Counted from the first letter of the stretch, positions 53,735 to 64,000 are shown. The stretch is 64,000 nucleotides of DNA from Gammaproteobacteria bacterium (GCA_013041745.1 JABDRN010000112.1:1-64000); one strand, 5' to 3'. Numbers and translations: made by a program. Notes: generated by a model not told the origin, from the sequence alone.

Positions 53735-55764
53735 CAAAAGGTATAGGCCAGAACCATGCCTTCCCTGATAGCTGTTTCAGCATCAAGCTCAGCCGCTTTT
53801 TTTGCGCCGCCGATGATATGAACCGGCTGCCCGATTGCACGCAGTTGCCGGTATAGGGCGTTCTCTGATTCCTGGCCGGTACAGATGATGACATGATCGA
53901 CAGCCAGTGTTTTCTTCTTACCGTCATGAACAATATGCAATCCAAAATCATCGATCTTTTCATAAGTTACACCTGTCATCATATTCACACCTGCACGCCT
54001 GAGTGTCAGCCTGCGTATCCAGCCTGTGGTACGGGCGAGATTTTTTCCCGGTTTTTCATTTTTACGCTGCAGCAGGTAGACATCGCGTTTACTATGCTGG
54101 TTCACTGGTTCTTTAAGAAGGCCGCCTCTATTGGCATACTGTTTATCAATACCCCAGCTCTGATACCAGTCTTCTTCCTGGTTTGACACCAGCATTTCCG
54201 CGACATCAAAACCGATGCCGCCCGCACCTATGATTGCGACCTTGTCCTTGATCTCTGCTCTATTCAGAATTGCGCTTTCATAGTCCATCACGGAAAAGTG
54301 GTCGATGCCTTCGATATCCGGCATCCTCGGAACAACTCCGGTCGCAAACACGATAGCATCGGCAAAAACATCTCGCAGATCTTCGATACCGACCTCGAAA
54401 TTACGATGCACTTCTACACCCAGTATTGACAGCTGCGCTTCGAAATACTGGACGGTCTCTCTATAGATTTCCTTGCCGGGTATTTCACAAGCAAGGTTAA
54501 ACTGCCCGCCGAGATTTGCTGAGTCATAAGCGATGACCTGGTGTCCGCGTGAAGCCGCATAATAAGCACAGGAGAGTCCAGCCACACCGAGTCCGACAAC
54601 GATGATCCTTTTCCTGCTGTCTGACTGTGACAACGGAAACTCCTCTTCATAAGCTGCTCGCGGGTTAACCATGCAGGTTGCTCGCATCTGTTTGAACACC
54701 CTGTCCAGACATCCCTGGTTACAGGCGATACATTTATTGATCAGTTGAGACTGGTTATCCATCGCTTTCTGTACGAACTGGCTATCGGCCAGAAAAGGTC
54801 TCGCCATTGATACCATATCGGCATCACCTTGCTGCAGGCAGCGCTCAGCAAGCTCGGGACTATTGATCCGATTAGATGTGATCAAGGGTATATCGACCGC
54901 TGTTTTCAACTTTTTTGTCACCCAGCTAAAAGCTGCCTCGGGAACAACGGCGGCTATCGTCGGTATCCTTACCTCGTGCCACCCTATACCGGTGTTGATC
55001 AGGGTGGCACCTGCTTTTTCTATCTCTTTTGCATGTCGCTCTATCTCCTGCCAGCTACTGCCTTCCTTATGCAGGTCAAGCATAGAGAGGCGAAAGATAA
55101 TGATGAAGCGCTTACCAGCACTTTGACGTATCGCCCGAATAATCTCCAGCGAAAAGCGCATCCTGTTATCAAATGATCCGCCCCATTCATCCGTCCGCTT
55201 ATTGGTATTACTGCATATGAACTGGTTTATCAGGTATCCTTCAGAACCCATGACCTCGACACCGTCATAACCGGCACGTTTAGCCAGCCTCGCCGTCTTC
55301 GCAAAAGCTTCAATAATATTTTTGATCTGACGGGTTGTTAGTGCCCTGGGCGTATAGGGTGAGATCGGCGACTTGATGGCGGAAGGTGCCACTGCAAATG
55401 GATGATATGCGTAACGACCCGCATGCAATATCTGTAAACATATCTTTGCACCATGGGCATGCACTGCATCGACCAGCTTTCGATGTTTAGCCAGCTGAAG
55501 CCATGAACTGAACTGTGAAGCAAAGGGTGACAGTCGCCCACTAAGAGTCGGTGATATTCCTCCCGTTACGATCAGTGCTACCCCGGCTTTTGCGCGCTCC
55601 TCATAAAATTTCGACAACCTGCTCAAGCGGAACCATTGTTCTTCGAGGCCAGTATGCATGGACCCCATTACGGTGCGGTTCTTTAGCTGGACAAAGCCGA
55701 GATCCAGCGGTTTTAGCAGTGCATCGAACGATACTGTATTTGGCGGTTTCTGGATTGGGCTCAT
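53734..55764 (-). CDS. fadH: 2,4-dienoyl-CoA reductase-like flavoprotein
   Basis: Three-part oxidoreductase of 676 residues: an Old Yellow Enzyme FMN barrel (1-360), a [4Fe-4S] site [12 protein letters not shown]...C (about 345-362), and FAD- and NADPH-binding Rossmann modules with [19 protein letters not shown] and [17 protein letters not shown]. coli FadH reduces 2,4-dienoyl-CoA in unsaturated fatty-acid beta-oxidation. Related enzymes reduce other enones or trimethylamine. It is coupled by one-base overlap to the DUF255 gene, an unusual partner. Confidence 0.92.
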   Translation of the reverse strand: MSPIQKPPNTVSFDALLKPLDLGFVQLKNRTVMGSMHTGLEEQWFRLSRLSKFYEERAKAGVALIVTGGISPTLSGRLSPFASQFSSWLQLAKHRKLVDAVHAHGAKICLQILHAGRYAYHPFAVAPSAIKSPISPYTPRALTTRQIKNIIEAFAKTARLAKRAGYDGVEVMGSEGYLINQFICSNTNKRTDEWGGSFDNRMRFSLEIIRAIRQSAGKRFIIIFRLSMLDLHKEGSSWQEIERHAKEIEKAGATLINTGIGWHEVRIPTIAAVVPEAAFSWVTKKLKTAVDIPLITSNRINSPELAERCLQQGDADMVSMARPFLADSQFVQKAMDNQSQLINKCIACNQGCLDRVFKQMRATCMVNPRAAYEEEFPLSQSDSRKRIIVVGLGVAGLSCAYYAASRGHQVIAYDSANLGGQFNLACEIPGKEIYRETVQYFEAQLSILGVEVHRNFEVGIEDLRDVFADAIVFATGVVPRMPDIEGIDHFSVMDYESAILNRAEIKDKVAIIGAGGIGFDVAEMLVSNQEEDWYQSWGIDKQYANRGGLLKEPVNQHSKRDVYLLQRKNEKPGKNLARTTGWIRRLTLRRAGVNMMTGVTYEKIDDFGLHIVHDGKKKTLAVDHVIICTGQESENALYRQLRAIGQPVHIIGGAKKAAELDAETAIREGMVLAYTF

Positions 55765-55949
55765 AGATTCATTATAATTCAGCTGCAGGCAGTCTGTCGT
55801 TCTAGCCAGTGTTTATTTTAGTTATCGAGATCACCAACAGGGTAATGCGGCATTCAGCATAGTATTACCAAAGGCGGGAAATCACTGTCCGGTTGTCTCC
55901 AGCTTTCGCCTTCGTTATAGTACATCTTTTATACCCATATCGTAGGCAC

Positions 55950-57740
55950 ATGTATAACGACTATTTCGGATTCAAGGAAGCACCTTTCTCTATCGCTCCT
56001 GATCCACGTTATTTATATATGACCGCACAGCACCGCGAGGCGCTGGCGCACCTGGTCTATGGCCTGAATAGCGAGGGCGGATGCATCCTTCTCACCGGTG
56101 AAGTAGGCACTGGCAAGACGACGATGTGCCGATGCCTGCTGGAACAGATTCCAGAACAGGCAAATGTCGCATTGGTACTGAACCCGAAAGTGAGCGAGAT
56201 AGAACTGCTGGAAACTATCTGTGATGAGCTGAACATCAGCTATCCGGATACGGACAACAGCGTTAAGACCTATACAGACAGGATCTATGAGTTTCTGATT
56301 GCGAGCAACAGAAAAAACGAAAAGACAGTTCTGATAATCGATGAAGCACAAAACCTGAACAGCAAGGTTCTCGAGCAACTACGCCTGTTAACCAACCTCG
56401 AAACCAATCAGCGTAAGTTATTACAGATCATCGTTCTCGGTCAGCCTGAGCTACTGGATATACTGGCGAAACCGGAGATGCGCCAGCTGGCACAACGCAT
56501 AACGGCCCGCTTTCATCTGCGACCACTGACGAGGAGCGAAGTAAAAGCTTACGTCACTCACCGACTGGCAGTGGCCGGTCAAAACATACAGCTTTTCCCC
56601 GAGAACAGCATCAAGCTTTTATTCAAACTCAGTGGTGGCGTACCGCGTCTTATCAACATCATCTGCGACCGTGCATTGTTAGGCGCCTACGTGGAGAGTC
56701 AGTATGCGGTACACACACCGATCATTAAAAAAGCAGCCACGGAAGTCTTCGGTGAGCTAAAAAACGTCGAAAAAAAACACAGGACAAGGCGCTGGCTGCT
56801 ACCTGCTGCCATCGTTTCGAGTATCGCGGCTATCGCAATCGCTTCACTTTACTATCTGACTCTAACGCCGCTTGATAACGGCACCGATAATGACAGCGCT
56901 GATAAACGACTTGCCAAATACAGTGCTTCGCCAGATACCCCATCGTCACTGAACAACGAGCTTAACGAACCGGGCTTTTCACCCACGCCAGCGCTAACAA
57001 GTAACACTGACATGTCCACTGAACTCGATAGCATTACAATCGAGCAAGATGAATCACGACAACAGTATACAGATCCAGCCGTTACTGATGCGGTGGTCGC
57101 CGCCACGGCAGAACATAACAACGAAAAAAAATTCGATGATATAGAGACCATATTGAATGACTCGAGCAATGATCAGGTATCTGCTTACCAGCAACTGTTT
57201 CTGGCATGGGGCCACAAATACAATAATAAAAGTATTACCACAGCATGCAAGCAGGCAGAGGCATTATCTCTGCGCTGCCTGCATAAACAGGGCAACCTGA
57301 ATAGTCTAAAAGCACATAATCGCCCTGCGGTGCTTAAACTTGTTAATAATAATGGGCAAATAAGGCACATCACGGTAACATCTATTCGAGGAGAGTTTGC
57401 TTCTGTGTATTCCAGCGATGATCAGTATACCGTCAGATTAAGCGATCTGGACAAATACTGGTTTGGCCAGTTCATCTTACTGTGGCACAAACCGGAACAT
57501 TATTCATCGGCAATCACACCGGGTGACAGCGGTGATATCGTCTCCTGGCTGAATACTCAGTTTGCCGATGAGTTACCTGAGAGCAAAGCTAGCGACATTT
57601 ATGATGATGCATTGGTAGAGAGAGTAAAAACCTTTCAGACTGATCATGGTCTGGTAGCAGATGGCATCGTCGGGCCAGTGACTATCATCCATATGAATAC
57701 CCGTTCAGGAGCAGATGTTCCCACATTAACAACGAGCTAA
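55950..57740 (+). CDS. gspA: General secretion pathway protein A (ExeA-like AAA+ ATPase)
   Basis: Inner-membrane ATPase of 596 residues that helps assemble the type II secretin through peptidoglycan. Walker A is GEVGTGKT (50-57) and Walker B LIIDEAQ (about 128-134). A single transmembrane helix follows at about residue 292-314, then a periplasmic region, and a C-terminal peptidoglycan-binding domain (FQTDHGLVADGIVGPVT). It starts at 55950 with AGG upstream. gspB follows by 1 bp. No gspC-N genes are in the window. Confidence 0.93.
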   Translation: MYNDYFGFKEAPFSIAPDPRYLYMTAQHREALAHLVYGLNSEGGCILLTGEVGTGKTTMCRCLLEQIPEQANVALVLNPKVSEIELLETICDELNISYPDTDNSVKTYTDRIYEFLIASNRKNEKTVLIIDEAQNLNSKVLEQLRLLTNLETNQRKLLQIIVLGQPELLDILAKPEMRQLAQRITARFHLRPLTRSEVKAYVTHRLAVAGQNIQLFPENSIKLLFKLSGGVPRLINIICDRALLGAYVESQYAVHTPIIKKAATEVFGELKNVEKKHRTRRWLLPAAIVSSIAAIAIASLYYLTLTPLDNGTDNDSADKRLAKYSASPDTPSSLNNELNEPGFSPTPALTSNTDMSTELDSITIEQDESRQQYTDPAVTDAVVAATAEHNNEKKFDDIETILNDSSNDQVSAYQQLFLAWGHKYNNKSITTACKQAEALSLRCLHKQGNLNSLKAHNRPAVLKLVNNNGQIRHITVTSIRGEFASVYSSDDQYTVRLSDLDKYWFGQFILLWHKPEHYSSAITPGDSGDIVSWLNTQFADELPESKASDIYDDALVERVKTFQTDHGLVADGIVGPVTIIHMNTRSGADVPTLTTS

Positions 57741-57741
57741 T

Positions 57742-58473
57742 ATGTCATACATACTCGATGCACTTAAAAAGTCTGAACAGGAACGAGGTCACGGCAATGT
57801 ACCCGATGTCCAGACCGTGCACTCCTCCAGCCTGAATTATCGTGATGATAAAAAAGCCGTCTGGCCATATATCCTGATCGTTGCCGTCTTACTCAACCTG
57901 CTTGCGATAGGCTATTTCATCATAAATCAGGCAGGCCCCACTGAGACGACACAATCCATTGCCGAGAGCACAGATACAACAAAGGCAACAACAGGCAATA
58001 CCGCGATTACAGTTAAACAGGAGCAGCACACCCCACCTGCCCCTATGGCCGATGATAGTATACAGCTACAAGCCAGCGGAGTTTCATCAGTCAGTACAAC
58101 AACGACTGCAGGCAAGAATGTTAATGCTGCCGCGCAAGAAAAAGAACCCATGACCAGGGAGACAGCAACTGTCAGTGAGACGGTCACAACAAAACCTGCA
58201 CCACAGGCCGCTGCGACTGATAACAGTGAAGCTATTATCGATTTCTATGAACTACCCGATTCAATAAAACAGCAGATACCGACGATAATTATTTCAGCTC
58301 ACGTCTACTCAAGCAATCCTTTGCAACGCAGCATCGTCATCAATAATAACTTCATGGAGGAAGGAGAATATGTTCTGGATGATCTCGTGCTTCACGAGAT
58401 CACACAGGATGGTGCAGTATTTAATTACCGCGGCACACTGTTCAATTACGGTGTAGTCTCAGGCTGGCAATAA
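57742..58473 (+). CDS. gspB: General secretion pathway protein B
   Basis: Bitopic inner-membrane partner of GspA, 243 residues. It begins MSYILDALKKSEQERGHGNVP, the conserved cytoplasmic motif, then one transmembrane helix (about 41-61), a Thr/Ala-rich periplasmic linker, and a folded C-terminal domain with ISAHVYSSNPLQRSIVINN. The GspA-GspB complex places the secretin in the outer membrane. Converges with the pseudouridine synthase, 12 bp apart. Confidence 0.92.
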   Translation: MSYILDALKKSEQERGHGNVPDVQTVHSSSLNYRDDKKAVWPYILIVAVLLNLLAIGYFIINQAGPTETTQSIAESTDTTKATTGNTAITVKQEQHTPPAPMADDSIQLQASGVSSVSTTTTAGKNVNAAAQEKEPMTRETATVSETVTTKPAPQAAATDNSEAIIDFYELPDSIKQQIPTIIISAHVYSSNPLQRSIVINNNFMEEGEYVLDDLVLHEITQDGAVFNYRGTLFNYGVVSGWQ

Positions 58474-58485
58474 GCCAACAACGCC

Positions 58486-59103
58486 TCAGAACTCACACTC
58501 AGCAAACAGGTGCATCTGCCGGTTTGTCACCGGGTGCTCAAATAACAGGTTGTCGGCATGCAGCAACATCCTGGGCTGCTTTACCTCATCATTACCATAC
58601 AAACCGTCACCGATGATCGGATGCCTCATGGCCGCACAGTGCACCCTCAGTTGATGCGTGCGCCCTGTTTCAGGCTTTAACAATAGCCGCACCGAATCTT
58701 TGCCGCGCTGCAGGACTTGCCAGTATGTGACCGCGGCTTTGCCATGCTCATAGTCGACGATCTGCCTGGGACGGTTATCTATATCACAGCGCATGGGGAA
58801 TTTTATGACACCTTCATCCTCATCGAACCACTGCCGGACTATCGCGATATATTGTTTTCCAATCTTCCTGTCATGAAAGATTCGACTCAAAGCCCGCTGC
58901 ATCTCTATGCCGATAGCAAATAGCATGATACCAGAGGTGTAACAGTCAAGGCGGTGCACAACTTTTGCCTGTGGAATAATTTTTTCCAGCCTGGATATCA
59001 TACAGTCCTGCTTGTCCGGACCCAGCCCTGGCACAGACAGCAAAGCCTGGGGCTTGTTCACCGCTACGATGAAATCATCTTGATATATTATATCTATCGT
59101 CAT
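58486..59103 (-). CDS. RluA-family pseudouridine synthase
   Basis: RNA uridine isomerase of about 205 residues. The catalytic aspartate is in VVHRLDCYTSGIMLFA, and GRTHQLRVHCAAMRHPIIGD is the second family motif. At this short length, without an S4 domain, it fits RluA or TruC-like enzymes modifying 23S rRNA or tRNA; target is undecided. The ATG at 59103 is preferred to one 10 codons upstream. Confidence 0.92.
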   Translation of the reverse strand: MTIDIIYQDDFIVAVNKPQALLSVPGLGPDKQDCMISRLEKIIPQAKVVHRLDCYTSGIMLFAIGIEMQRALSRIFHDRKIGKQYIAIVRQWFDEDEGVIKFPMRCDIDNRPRQIVDYEHGKAAVTYWQVLQRGKDSVRLLLKPETGRTHQLRVHCAAMRHPIIGDGLYGNDEVKQPRMLLHADNLLFEHPVTNRQMHLFAECEF

Positions 59104-59136
59104 ACTCAATAATTTTATATAAAAAACCAGCATAAT

Positions 59137-59164
59137 AAAAAAAGCCGGATATACCGGCCTTTTC
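59137..59164 (-). terminator. Terminator-like hairpin in the leader of the pseudouridine synthase gene
   Basis: On the minus strand GCCGG-TATAT-CCGGC is followed by seven U. It is 34-60 nt upstream of the chosen start codon, so it may attenuate leader transcription or end an unrelated antisense transcript. Confidence 0.5.
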
Positions 59165-59327
59165 GATCCATAAACTCTAATTCTACTATTATCAAAAAAT
59201 AAAAATACTGTTAATCTCTAATTTTCCAGCCTGTAGCTGCCTGCACCTGTTTTCGCTATGGTAAACATGTATTATGATAGACCTCATAAGACTTTACTGA
59301 TCTCAAATAGAATGGAATCGCCTAACA

Positions 59328-61478
59328 ATGGACAGACAAAAATCAGCACCTGATTCTCGACTCGATAAAAAGATCCGGCTGGAAGAAATACGCTTACTAT
59401 ATGGTGGCACACCATTTTCATATTCAGCTTCATTCGTCATTGCGCTGATCATCTATAACGTTTTACTCGGCCACGTCAGCTCCCCACAAAACCTGGATAT
59501 ATGGTTGTTCACCATACTGGGAATATTATTTGTCAGGAGTGTCGACAGCTACCTGTTTTCAACTAAAGACAAGAAAGAGCAGTCCAGGAACAGCTGGCGT
59601 ATACGCTTTTTTGCCGGCACAGGTATCGCAGGTTTCTGCTGGGGCTTATTGCCATGGCTGGGATACTCTTCAGAGATTGAATACTTCAGCTTTATCATCG
59701 TATGCCTCGTCGGGGTCATCGCCGGTTCACTCTCAACATTGTCCTATCGCTGGGAAACTATTGCCCTGTTCCTGTTACCAGCCAGCCTGTTATTAGTATT
59801 ACGCCTCATAATTGAAGACCAGACATTTTTCAATGCGACATCGTTCGTGCTGCTGGTTTTTATCTTTTTCTCACTTACCGCCGGCAAGAAAATATTTAAT
59901 AATACACAACAGAACATTCGCCTGCGGCTTGAAGCTGATACTCGTGAACATGCTATCGAGCTGATGCACCAGAAGCAGGCGCTGCACCTTCAGAATACAC
60001 CTCTTGCAATTATAGAATTCGATATAGATCTGAACGTGACCGAATGGAACAAGGCCGCTGAGCGCATATTTGGTTACTCGCGCGCAGAAGCCATAGACGA
60101 AAATGTGATGCGCCTGGTACTGCTTCGCGACAGTTCAGACGAAGCAGAAAAGCTCTGGCAACAGCTCCTGTCTTATCAGCCAGTCATCGGTGCTGTCATA
60201 GAGAATAAAACTAAATCAGGAACACCTGTCATCTGCGAATGGTTTGTTACGCCACTGACCGGAGAACAGAACGAGATCGTCGGTATCGCCGCCATGGCAC
60301 TGGACATCTCAGACAAGAAACAGACCGAACTCGCTATCCTGAAATCGAAAGAAGAGGCAGAGAAAGCGAACCAGGCGAAATCGGACTTCCTCTCCAGCAT
60401 GTCACATGAACTGAGAACACCGCTTAACGCCATCCTTGGTTTCACTCAACTGCTAAAATATGAAAAGACACTAACAGAGAAACAACAGTCACATATCAGG
60501 GAAATAAGCAATGCAGGAAACCTGCTGTTAGAACTGGTCAACCAGATACTCGACCTGGCACGTATCGAAAAGGGTCATCTGCAATTATCGATGGAGAAAG
60601 TTGCACTAGCCGATTGCTTCAAAGAAGTCCGTGCCATGATCCTGCCATTGGCAGAGAAGAACAATCTCAAGCTCAATATAAGTACAGATATCAGCGGTTA
60701 TGTGATAGCTGATTTCACACGCCTGAAACAGGTCATGCTTAACCTGCTGAGCAACGCCATCAAGTACAACATCGATAACGGCTCTGTCACTCTCAAGGTC
60801 CTGCAGAAAGAAAACAATGTGGTCAGGATATCTATCATCGATACCGGAAAAGGCATCTCTGAAGAATTACTACATGAGATATTCCAGCCATTCAACAGGC
60901 TGAATGCCGCCTCTAAAATAGAAGGTACCGGCATCGGTCTGTCCATCAGCAAGCAGCTGGTAGAGATGATGGATGGCAACATAGGGGTGAGCAGCAAGAT
61001 AAATGATGGTAGCGAATTCTGGATAGAGCTGTCGGGCAATCTCAATAATACTGCCACGATGGAAAGTGAGAGCCTTACCCATGCTGCAGAGCAGCGGCCA
61101 TCTCCTGCTTCGATCACGGGTCATAATATACTTGTTGCTGAAGATAATCCTACCAATCAGACTCTGATACTGAGCCAGCTCGAAGCGCTGGGTTATGCTG
61201 CAGACCTGGCGAAAAACGGCCAGGAAGCGCTGAATATGATGGTCAATACCGATTACCAGCTATTACTCACCGACTGTAACATGCCGCTGGTTGATGGCTA
61301 CAAACTGGCCAGCACGATTCGAGAAAGGGGGAATCAGCAGTTACCGATCATCGCTCTGACTGCCGATGCTTTCCCGGAGAAAAAAACAGAATGCTTCAAG
61401 GCAGGAATGAATGACCATATAACCAAACCTGCAGACCTGCAGACACTCAAGGACACACTTGAAAAATATTTGAACTAG
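59328..61478 (+). CDS. Membrane hybrid sensor histidine kinase
   Basis: A 716-residue two-component kinase. Residues 30-185 hold six or seven hydrophobic helices with no periplasmic domain. A PAS domain follows (about 215-335), then HisKA with phospho-H360 in SSMSHELRTPLNA, an ATPase domain (N-box NLLSNAIKYN, IDTGKGI, GTGIGLSIS), and a receiver domain (about 598-715) with phospho-D649 in LLLTDCNMPLVDG. There is no Hpt domain and no response regulator next door, so its output is unknown. Confidence 0.95.
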   Translation: MDRQKSAPDSRLDKKIRLEEIRLLYGGTPFSYSASFVIALIIYNVLLGHVSSPQNLDIWLFTILGILFVRSVDSYLFSTKDKKEQSRNSWRIRFFAGTGIAGFCWGLLPWLGYSSEIEYFSFIIVCLVGVIAGSLSTLSYRWETIALFLLPASLLLVLRLIIEDQTFFNATSFVLLVFIFFSLTAGKKIFNNTQQNIRLRLEADTREHAIELMHQKQALHLQNTPLAIIEFDIDLNVTEWNKAAERIFGYSRAEAIDENVMRLVLLRDSSDEAEKLWQQLLSYQPVIGAVIENKTKSGTPVICEWFVTPLTGEQNEIVGIAAMALDISDKKQTELAILKSKEEAEKANQAKSDFLSSMSHELRTPLNAILGFTQLLKYEKTLTEKQQSHIREISNAGNLLLELVNQILDLARIEKGHLQLSMEKVALADCFKEVRAMILPLAEKNNLKLNISTDISGYVIADFTRLKQVMLNLLSNAIKYNIDNGSVTLKVLQKENNVVRISIIDTGKGISEELLHEIFQPFNRLNAASKIEGTGIGLSISKQLVEMMDGNIGVSSKINDGSEFWIELSGNLNNTATMESESLTHAAEQRPSPASITGHNILVAEDNPTNQTLILSQLEALGYAADLAKNGQEALNMMVNTDYQLLLTDCNMPLVDGYKLASTIRERGNQQLPIIALTADAFPEKKTECFKAGMNDHITKPADLQTLKDTLEKYLN

Positions 61479-61515
61479 AATATTAGGTAATTATAAAAAC
61501 AGGCAGCAGACTGAC

Positions 61516-61791
61516 ATGTCAAAACCAACCGATGAAGAAATGGAAATCGCATTAAAAATGGCTGCGCAGATGCGCGATGAAAACGTTGATCCATTTTTTA
61601 TCGCAAAAGCACTGTTGAGTCACAACTATCGAATGAAATATCTTGAGGAGATATTGCATGTTGCCGACCGTTATATCAACCATGGCATGTCCGAACATGA
61701 AAAAACCCTGCTGATACGAACAATCGAGAAAGCCAAGGATGCTGAATCATATACGGCAAACAGGGAGAGGGATAGCTTTGGCCTGGAATAA
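61516..61791 (+). CDS. Conserved small hypothetical protein
   Basis: A 91-residue, acidic, predominantly helical protein without cysteines. The segment ALKMAAQMRDENVDPFFIAK, followed by LLSHNYRMKYLEEILHVADRYINHGMSE, looks like a compact helical bundle. It is 37 bp downstream of the histidine kinase and may be cotranscribed. I recognise the type only as a gammaproteobacterial conserved hypothetical and assign no function. Confidence 0.75.
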   Translation: MSKPTDEEMEIALKMAAQMRDENVDPFFIAKALLSHNYRMKYLEEILHVADRYINHGMSEHEKTLLIRTIEKAKDAESYTANRERDSFGLE

Positions 61792-61896
61792 AATTAAAAC
61801 ATCACAGCCTGTCCACCTCTGATCCTGTAAATGCAGATGGTTATCGAAACAGGGCGAAACCCGTAACGCATATGCAACTATAACTGTCACTTTTAG

Positions 61897-63591
61897 TTAG
61901 TGCAGCACTTCTGCACTACCGACTCCTCGTGCATCGGATGCAGCGTCGATGTCTCCGGTTTTTTTATCGATGATGATCAGTTGCATATTCCCATATTCAT
62001 AGTCCATGGCCCTGGTTTTATGCCCCAACTGCTGCAGCTCATCTATGAGCTCATCAGTGAAAACACCAGGCTCGTAAGAAATCTCATCTGGCATGTACTG
62101 ATGATGAAAGCGACCTGCATTTACGATTTGATCAGCGTCTTTATCATCATAAAAATCGAGCACTCCCAGCAAAACCATGGTGATAATCCTGCTGCCTCCT
62201 GGCGTTCCTATAATAGCGATGCGATCACGGGTCTCTGCGATACTTGGCGTCATGCTTGATAACATCCGCTTTCCCGGTTCTATCGCATTCGCATGTGAGC
62301 CTACTAACCCATAGACATTAGGCACACCCGGTTTGGAGACGAAATCATCCATCTCATCATTGAGTAGCACACCGGTTCCTCTCGCAACGAAACATGAACC
62401 GAAGGGATAATTAATAGAAAGTGTTGCTGACACCTTGTTACCCTGTCTATCGATGACTGAAAAATGTGTGGTGTCAGTACCATTGCCTGTAGGTGGCACT
62501 ACCGGATCGAGTGAAGTGCTGGCCGTTGCCTCGCTGCTACTGATGCTATCTACCAGCAATTTTATGTGGAACTCAGAAACCAGATAATCTATCGGTACCT
62601 GGATGAAATCAGGGTCACCCATATATTGAGCGCGATCACGGTATGCCCGCCGCATGGCCTCTACGATGAGATGTACCCGTTGCGCTTCATCCAGCTGTTC
62701 GATGTCAAACTCTGCCAGCATCTGTAGTATCTCAGAGAGAACCAGACCACCCGATGATGGCAATGAGGCCGATACCAGTTTCATACCCTTGTAGATGGTG
62801 ACATCTGGAGACCGTTCCTTCACCTGGTAAGTCGCCAGGTCTTTCATGGTCCAGATGCCCCCATTTTTCCGGACATCCCGAACCATCTTCCAGGCGATTT
62901 CATTTTCATAGAAGCCAGAGAATCCAGAGCTGGCGATTGCTTGCAGCGTTCTCGCCAGGTCTCTCTGTATGATTTTATGACCGATCTCTGGCACTTCACC
63001 CTGCTTTAAGAATAACTCACTGGCTGCTTTGTTTTTTTGCAGATCTTTCAGTCTGAAACCCGCCATACGCTGATAGTACGCATCGACAGGAAAACCATCG
63101 TTAGCATGTCTTATCGCCGGCGCCAGCGAGTCTGCCAGTTTCAGATTGCCATACTTATCAGCCAGGTGAACCAGCGCAGCAGGAATCCCGGGGATACCGG
63201 CGGAGGACGCGCCGGTGATCGATGCGCCCGGGATCACTTCACCTCGCTCATCGAGGTATAGGTCCCTGTGCGCTCGCAGGGGCGCCCGCTCACGAGCATC
63301 GATCATCACGTGCCTGTCATTCTCTTCCTGGTGCAACAGATAGAAACCACCGCCGCCTATCCCTGAAGAGTAAGGCTCAACCACAGCGAGTGCTGCAGTA
63401 ACGGCAATTGCCGCATCAAATGCGTTGCCTCCCTGCTGCATGACAGCGATGCCTGCCTCTGTAGCCAGGGGATGTGCACTGGCTACAGCAGCCTGTGTAT
63501 ATTTATTTTCAGTGGGTGATTGAGCGAGACAAGATACCGAGTAAAAAAGGAAAAACACGGTGAAGCAAATGTTTGGAAATGATCTGCCCAT
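61897..63591 (-). CDS. ggt: Gamma-glutamyltranspeptidase
   Basis: Periplasmic Ntn-hydrolase that cleaves glutathione and transfers gamma-glutamyl groups. A signal peptide (residues 1-23) precedes the large subunit; self-cleavage is expected before T374 in DTTHFSVID, making T374 the catalytic nucleophile. Other signatures are ASAHPLATEAG near the start, MLSSMTPS and GTPGGSRI. Length 564 residues is normal. The upstream gap contains no clear regulatory site. Confidence 0.96.
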   Translation of the reverse strand: MGRSFPNICFTVFFLFYSVSCLAQSPTENKYTQAAVASAHPLATEAGIAVMQQGGNAFDAAIAVTAALAVVEPYSSGIGGGGFYLLHQEENDRHVMIDARERAPLRAHRDLYLDERGEVIPGASITGASSAGIPGIPAALVHLADKYGNLKLADSLAPAIRHANDGFPVDAYYQRMAGFRLKDLQKNKAASELFLKQGEVPEIGHKIIQRDLARTLQAIASSGFSGFYENEIAWKMVRDVRKNGGIWTMKDLATYQVKERSPDVTIYKGMKLVSASLPSSGGLVLSEILQMLAEFDIEQLDEAQRVHLIVEAMRRAYRDRAQYMGDPDFIQVPIDYLVSEFHIKLLVDSISSSEATASTSLDPVVPPTGNGTDTTHFSVIDRQGNKVSATLSINYPFGSCFVARGTGVLLNDEMDDFVSKPGVPNVYGLVGSHANAIEPGKRMLSSMTPSIAETRDRIAIIGTPGGSRIITMVLLGVLDFYDDKDADQIVNAGRFHHQYMPDEISYEPGVFTDELIDELQQLGHKTRAMDYEYGNMQLIIIDKKTGDIDAASDARGVGSAEVLH

Positions 63592-63669
63592 ATTTCGAAT
63601 CTTTTTGTTGAATAAACGTTATAAGGTTTATATCACCCTATGTTATTTGATATAGCCAGAAAACTGTAG

Positions 63670-63930
<261 letters not shown>

Positions 63931-64000
63931 CTACTCTTAAATCTTATTTACAATATATGTAAGCGCATGCTCAGGTCTATATCTTATTCTTTACCGAATC

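Overview
The window is a chromosomal stretch of a free-living or symbiotic gammaproteobacterium with moderate GC content. Gene order supports this: the mrdA-rodA-mltB-rlpA-dacA-(dat)-ybeD-lipB-lipA block, the ygfB/pepP/ubiH/ubiI/gcv block divergent from zapA-ssrS-ygfA, and the rpe-gph-trpE...trpGDC/crp/coq7 block all match arrangements known from Pseudomonas-like and enteric gammaproteobacteria. A CbbY-type phosphatase, di-haem peroxidase, small cytochrome c, two-subunit glycine decarboxylase and GspAB proteins would fit a respiratory, possibly autotrophic (for example sulfur-oxidising) lineage. That last point is inference; no RuBisCO or sulfur-oxidation gene lies in the window.

Layout. 1-9.6 kb (minus strand): the end of a glutaredoxin-like gene, lipoate synthesis (lipA, lipB, ybeD), a D-amino-acid transaminase, and the cell-elongation/peptidoglycan set (dacA, rlpA, mltB, rodA, mrdA). 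9.8-20.6 kb: adk with an unusual Lys/Ala-rich tail, thioredoxin, di-haem peroxidase, an ABC exporter, a beta-hydroxyacid dehydrogenase, cbbY-tauE, outer-membrane proteins, a DsbA-like protein and a diguanylate cyclase. 20.8-29.9 kb (minus): glycine cleavage genes gcvPB, gcvPA, gcvH, gcvT, two ubiquinone hydroxylases, pepP and ygfB. 30.0-31.7 kb (plus): zapB-like gene, zapA, 6S RNA and 5-formyl-THF cyclo-ligase. 31.7-38.0 kb: ilvA, rpiA, porin, rpsI-rplM and a [2Fe-2S] ferredoxin, with most of the repeats and a candidate small RNA. 38.1-48.3 kb: coq7, a DUF885 peptidase, osmC, crp, and the trp/rpe/gph cluster, which has a secreted TIGR03790 protein inside it. 48.4-63.9 kb: CopD-like protein, cytochrome c, DUF3187 protein, dusA, a DUF255 protein, dienoyl-CoA reductase, gspAB, an RluA-type synthase, a hybrid histidine kinase, ggt and a YfhL-type ferredoxin.

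The genes are almost all housekeeping, and I see no phage, insertion sequence, tRNA, CRISPR array or classical defence island. The unusual content lies between genes: at least five kinds of long intergenic palindromes, one of them present in two opposite-orientation copies 34 kb apart; two three-unit tandem arrays; a minus-strand locus at 37.56-37.66 kb with promoter, pyrimidine-rich anti-Shine-Dalgarno-like segment and intrinsic terminator; a structured leader ahead of 6S RNA; and an activator-type direct-repeat promoter ahead of cytochrome c. Among proteins, the most notable are the extended adenylate kinase with a four-cysteine LID and the TIGR03790 gene embedded between trpE and trpG.
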